A DNA stretch of 55,269 nucleotides from DASVEE01 sp036399695 (lineage in GTDB: Bacteria; Acidobacteriota; Thermoanaerobaculia; Gp7-AA8), in contig DASWMP010000193.1 in assembly GCA_036399695.1 (NCBI GenBank), forward strand, positions 1 to 55,269, in the 5' to 3' direction. The position numbers were made by a program, and so were the translations under genes. Numbering within the stretch: position 1 is the stretch's first letter; each line of letters starts with the position of its first letter. The notes beneath the pieces were generated by a model. It was not told where the DNA came from. It ran no database searches and saw nothing but the letters and a program-made list of their open reading frames with translations. Below, in pieces: positions 53,743 to 55,269 of this stretch.

Positions 53743-55203
53743 ATGCTTGCGATGCTGCTGCTCGTCTCCGCGCTTTCCGGGCGCGTCACCTCCAATGGCG
53801 CACCGCTGCCGGGGGCCACGGTCACGGCGGCGGGGGACACGATCCCGCAGCCGCGCACCACGACCACCGATGCGCGCGGCGCCTTCTGGCTGCCGGACCT
53901 GCCGCCTGGGGAGTACGACGTCACGTTCTCCATGGCCGGGCACCAGACGCTGACGCGCCGTGCCCGGGTACGCTTTGGGGAGCCAACGCGGACGAATGCC
54001 GAGCTGGCGCCGAGCGAGGAAGGGGAATCGGTGACGATGACGGCGTCCCCGCCAACGATCCTCGAGCGGCCGCGCAGCGTCTGGACGCTCGACGCCGCGA
54101 CGCTCGAGCAACTGCCACTCTCGCGCGACGTCGATGCCGCGCTGGCGCTGGCGCCCCTGCGCGAACGGCGGGACGAACCGCGGCGTCGCCGCACGCTGCG
54201 CGCGCTGCCGCTCGACGCGCTGCGGGAGGCGTCGACGACGATCGCCGGCTTCCACGGCGACACGTTCGACGCCACGCCGGCCTTCAGCGGCGGAAATGAC
54301 TTCAGCGGCTCCGCGCGGCTGACGTACGAGCACGACGTCACGACCACGCTCGAAGTGACGGCCGGCGGCGCCGCGATCGCTGACCGGCTGTGGTTCTTCG
54401 CCGCCGCGCTGGCGAACGACGATCGTCGCGGTGGCTACGGCAAGCTGACGGCCAGCCCCACGGAACGTGACGCACTCTTCCTGCAGGGTTACGCCACCGA
54501 CGAAGACGGCGACTTTGCGGCGCTGCGCTGGTCGCATTTCGGCGACCGGACCACGCTCACCGCCGCTGCCGCGACGGACGATCGCGCGGCGGCGAGCGGC
54601 CATGCATTCGTGCGGGGGCACGAGCTGAGCGCCGGCGTTTTGCGCGACAGCGGCAACGTCTACTTTCTCTCCGACCGCTACGTGGTGAACGAGCATCTGC
54701 TCGTCGACGCGGGCGTGCGCCACGACGGCCAGTGGTCGCCACGCGGGGGCGTGGTGTACGACCTGCACGGCAACGGCGAGCAGCGCATCGCGGCCAATGC
54801 GTCACGCGACGAACTGGCGCTGACGTACGCGCAGCAGCTCGGCGCCAGCGGCTACGCACGAGCCACCGCCCTGCGGCGCGACAGCGACAGCGGTCACGAC
54901 GACCTGTTCATCGTGGACGGCATTTACCGGTGGCTGCTCTTCACCTTCGGCGGTAACGGTACGTTCGGCGACCAGACCTCCGGCAACCTCTGGGTCCAGA
55001 TCGATCCGCCGGTGCTGGAGCACGACGTCAACGTCACGCTGCTCGAACGCTACCGCGCCGGCTTTGCCGCCACGGACATCGCGGTGAACTACCGCTTTGC
55101 GCGCATGACGGTCGTGCCGTTCGTGAAGCTGGAAGGCGCCAACCTGCTGGGCCGCCGCGGCGAACCCCGCACGTGGCGTCTCGGGGTAGGGGCGCGGCTG
55201 TAA
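53743..55203 (+). CDS. Shrunken TonB-dependent-receptor-like protein
   Basis: A 486-residue protein about half the size of the two receptors in this window but clearly related. It has a short signal-like N-terminus (MLAMLLLVSALS), a complete CarboxypepD_reg domain (GRVTSNGAPLPGATVTAAGD, PPGEYDVTFSMAGHQTLTRR), then LPLSRDVDAALALAP, equivalent to LPVARNVRQTVLLAP of receptor 2. The rest of the plug is replaced by an arginine-rich stretch (LRERRDEPRRRRTLRALPL). Barrel-like strands resume at FSGGNDFSGSARLTYEHDV and IADRLWFFAAAL and end WRLGVGARL. The missing plug core argues against normal transport; it could be a decaying paralogue, a closed or open channel, or an adaptor. Start chosen at ATG 53743; ATG 53752 is also possible. 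Confidence 0.75.
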   Translation: MLAMLLLVSALSGRVTSNGAPLPGATVTAAGDTIPQPRTTTTDARGAFWLPDLPPGEYDVTFSMAGHQTLTRRARVRFGEPTRTNAELAPSEEGESVTMTASPPTILERPRSVWTLDAATLEQLPLSRDVDAALALAPLRERRDEPRRRRTLRALPLDALREASTTIAGFHGDTFDATPAFSGGNDFSGSARLTYEHDVTTTLEVTAGGAAIADRLWFFAAALANDDRRGGYGKLTASPTERDALFLQGYATDEDGDFAALRWSHFGDRTTLTAAAATDDRAAASGHAFVRGHELSAGVLRDSGNVYFLSDRYVVNEHLLVDAGVRHDGQWSPRGGVVYDLHGNGEQRIAANASRDELALTYAQQLGASGYARATALRRDSDSGHDDLFIVDGIYRWLLFTFGGNGTFGDQTSGNLWVQIDPPVLEHDVNVTLLERYRAGFAATDIAVNYRFARMTVVPFVKLEGANLLGRRGEPRTWRLGVGARL

Positions 55204-55211
55204 GCCATCTT

Positions 55212-55269
55212 GGAGTGCGGTGGCGAACGCCACCGCTCTTGTACACGTGTAGCAGAGCGGTGGCGTTCG
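55212..55269. repeat. REP-like pair of inverted hairpins, right-edge copy
   Basis: GGAGTGCGGTGGCGAACGCC, ACCGCTC, a GTACACGTGTAGCA centre, then an inverted GAGCGGTGGCGTTCG cut by the window edge. Same element as 28333-28402. Confidence 0.65.

Overview
The window is GC-rich chromosomal DNA with long leading-strand-independent gene blocks and much repeat-rich intergenic sequence. The gene content points to an Acidobacteriota-like soil bacterium: large TonB-dependent receptors with an N-terminal carboxypeptidase-regulatory domain, a GWxTD-domain secreted protein, fused ABC-2 permease/M1 peptidase, multi-domain hybrid histidine kinases, a DUF5715 lipoprotein and a RoxA-like dihaem cytochrome. This assignment is inference from gene families; no rRNA or tRNA was seen to confirm it.

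Layout. 0.2-8.2 kb: a small XRE-type regulator, then three tandem paralogous hybrid sensor kinases, the first two translationally coupled. 8.2-10.2 kb: a type II restriction-modification pair (D12-class adenine methylase, DpnII-like endonuclease) on the minus strand. 10.4-10.8 kb: gene debris, including a decayed piece of a fourth hybrid kinase, so the R-M pair now sits between kinase copies. 11-16.5 kb: a peptide-type solute-binding protein without signal peptide; a divergent pair of a SigZ-like sigma factor with a cysteine tail and a small cysteine-rich protein; a DUF5715 lipoprotein; a two-gene operon of unknown function behind a near-consensus promoter and a long structured leader. 16.8-17.5 kb: a 43-bp palindromic tandem array, a broken XRE fragment and a hairpin-ended inverted repeat. 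17.6-20.8 kb: a 1063-residue NACHT (STAND) NTPase with a pentapeptide-like tail, a candidate anti-phage gene. 21.3-23.4 kb: a beta-barrel-like exported protein with a small partner, and a frameshifted Sel1-repeat gene.

23.5-28.3 kb: a sulfation locus: a GT4 glycosyltransferase, divergent from a bifunctional ATP sulfurylase/APS kinase that overlaps a glycosyltransferase-sulfotransferase fusion; together they could make PAPS and use it on a surface glycan. 28.5-28.8 kb: a 21-bp tandem array. 28.9-36.2 kb: the permease/M1 fusion, a bidirectional terminator, the RoxA-like cytochrome, a small anchored protein and a PhnB-like VOC protein. 36.2-37.1 kb: a S24/LexA-like repressor with a striking palindromic control region. 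37.4-39.9 kb: a PlsC-type acyltransferase overlapping a Spinster-like MFS transporter, which resembles a lysophospholipid salvage pair. 40.4-42.8 kb: a membrane SpoIIE/RsbU phosphatase. 43.2-55.2 kb: two large TonB-dependent receptors, the GWxTD protein, a DUF6766 membrane protein, EttA and a shrunken TonB-receptor-like protein.

The most unusual non-coding feature is a set of heptanucleotide satellites in four intergenic regions (39.9, 42.9, 47.5-47.7, 48.5 kb), three of which are paired with a complementary array so that a transcript would fold into a long hairpin. Other repeat families (21 bp, 43 bp, 79-bp inverted copies, REP-like hairpins) share the same intergenic spaces.
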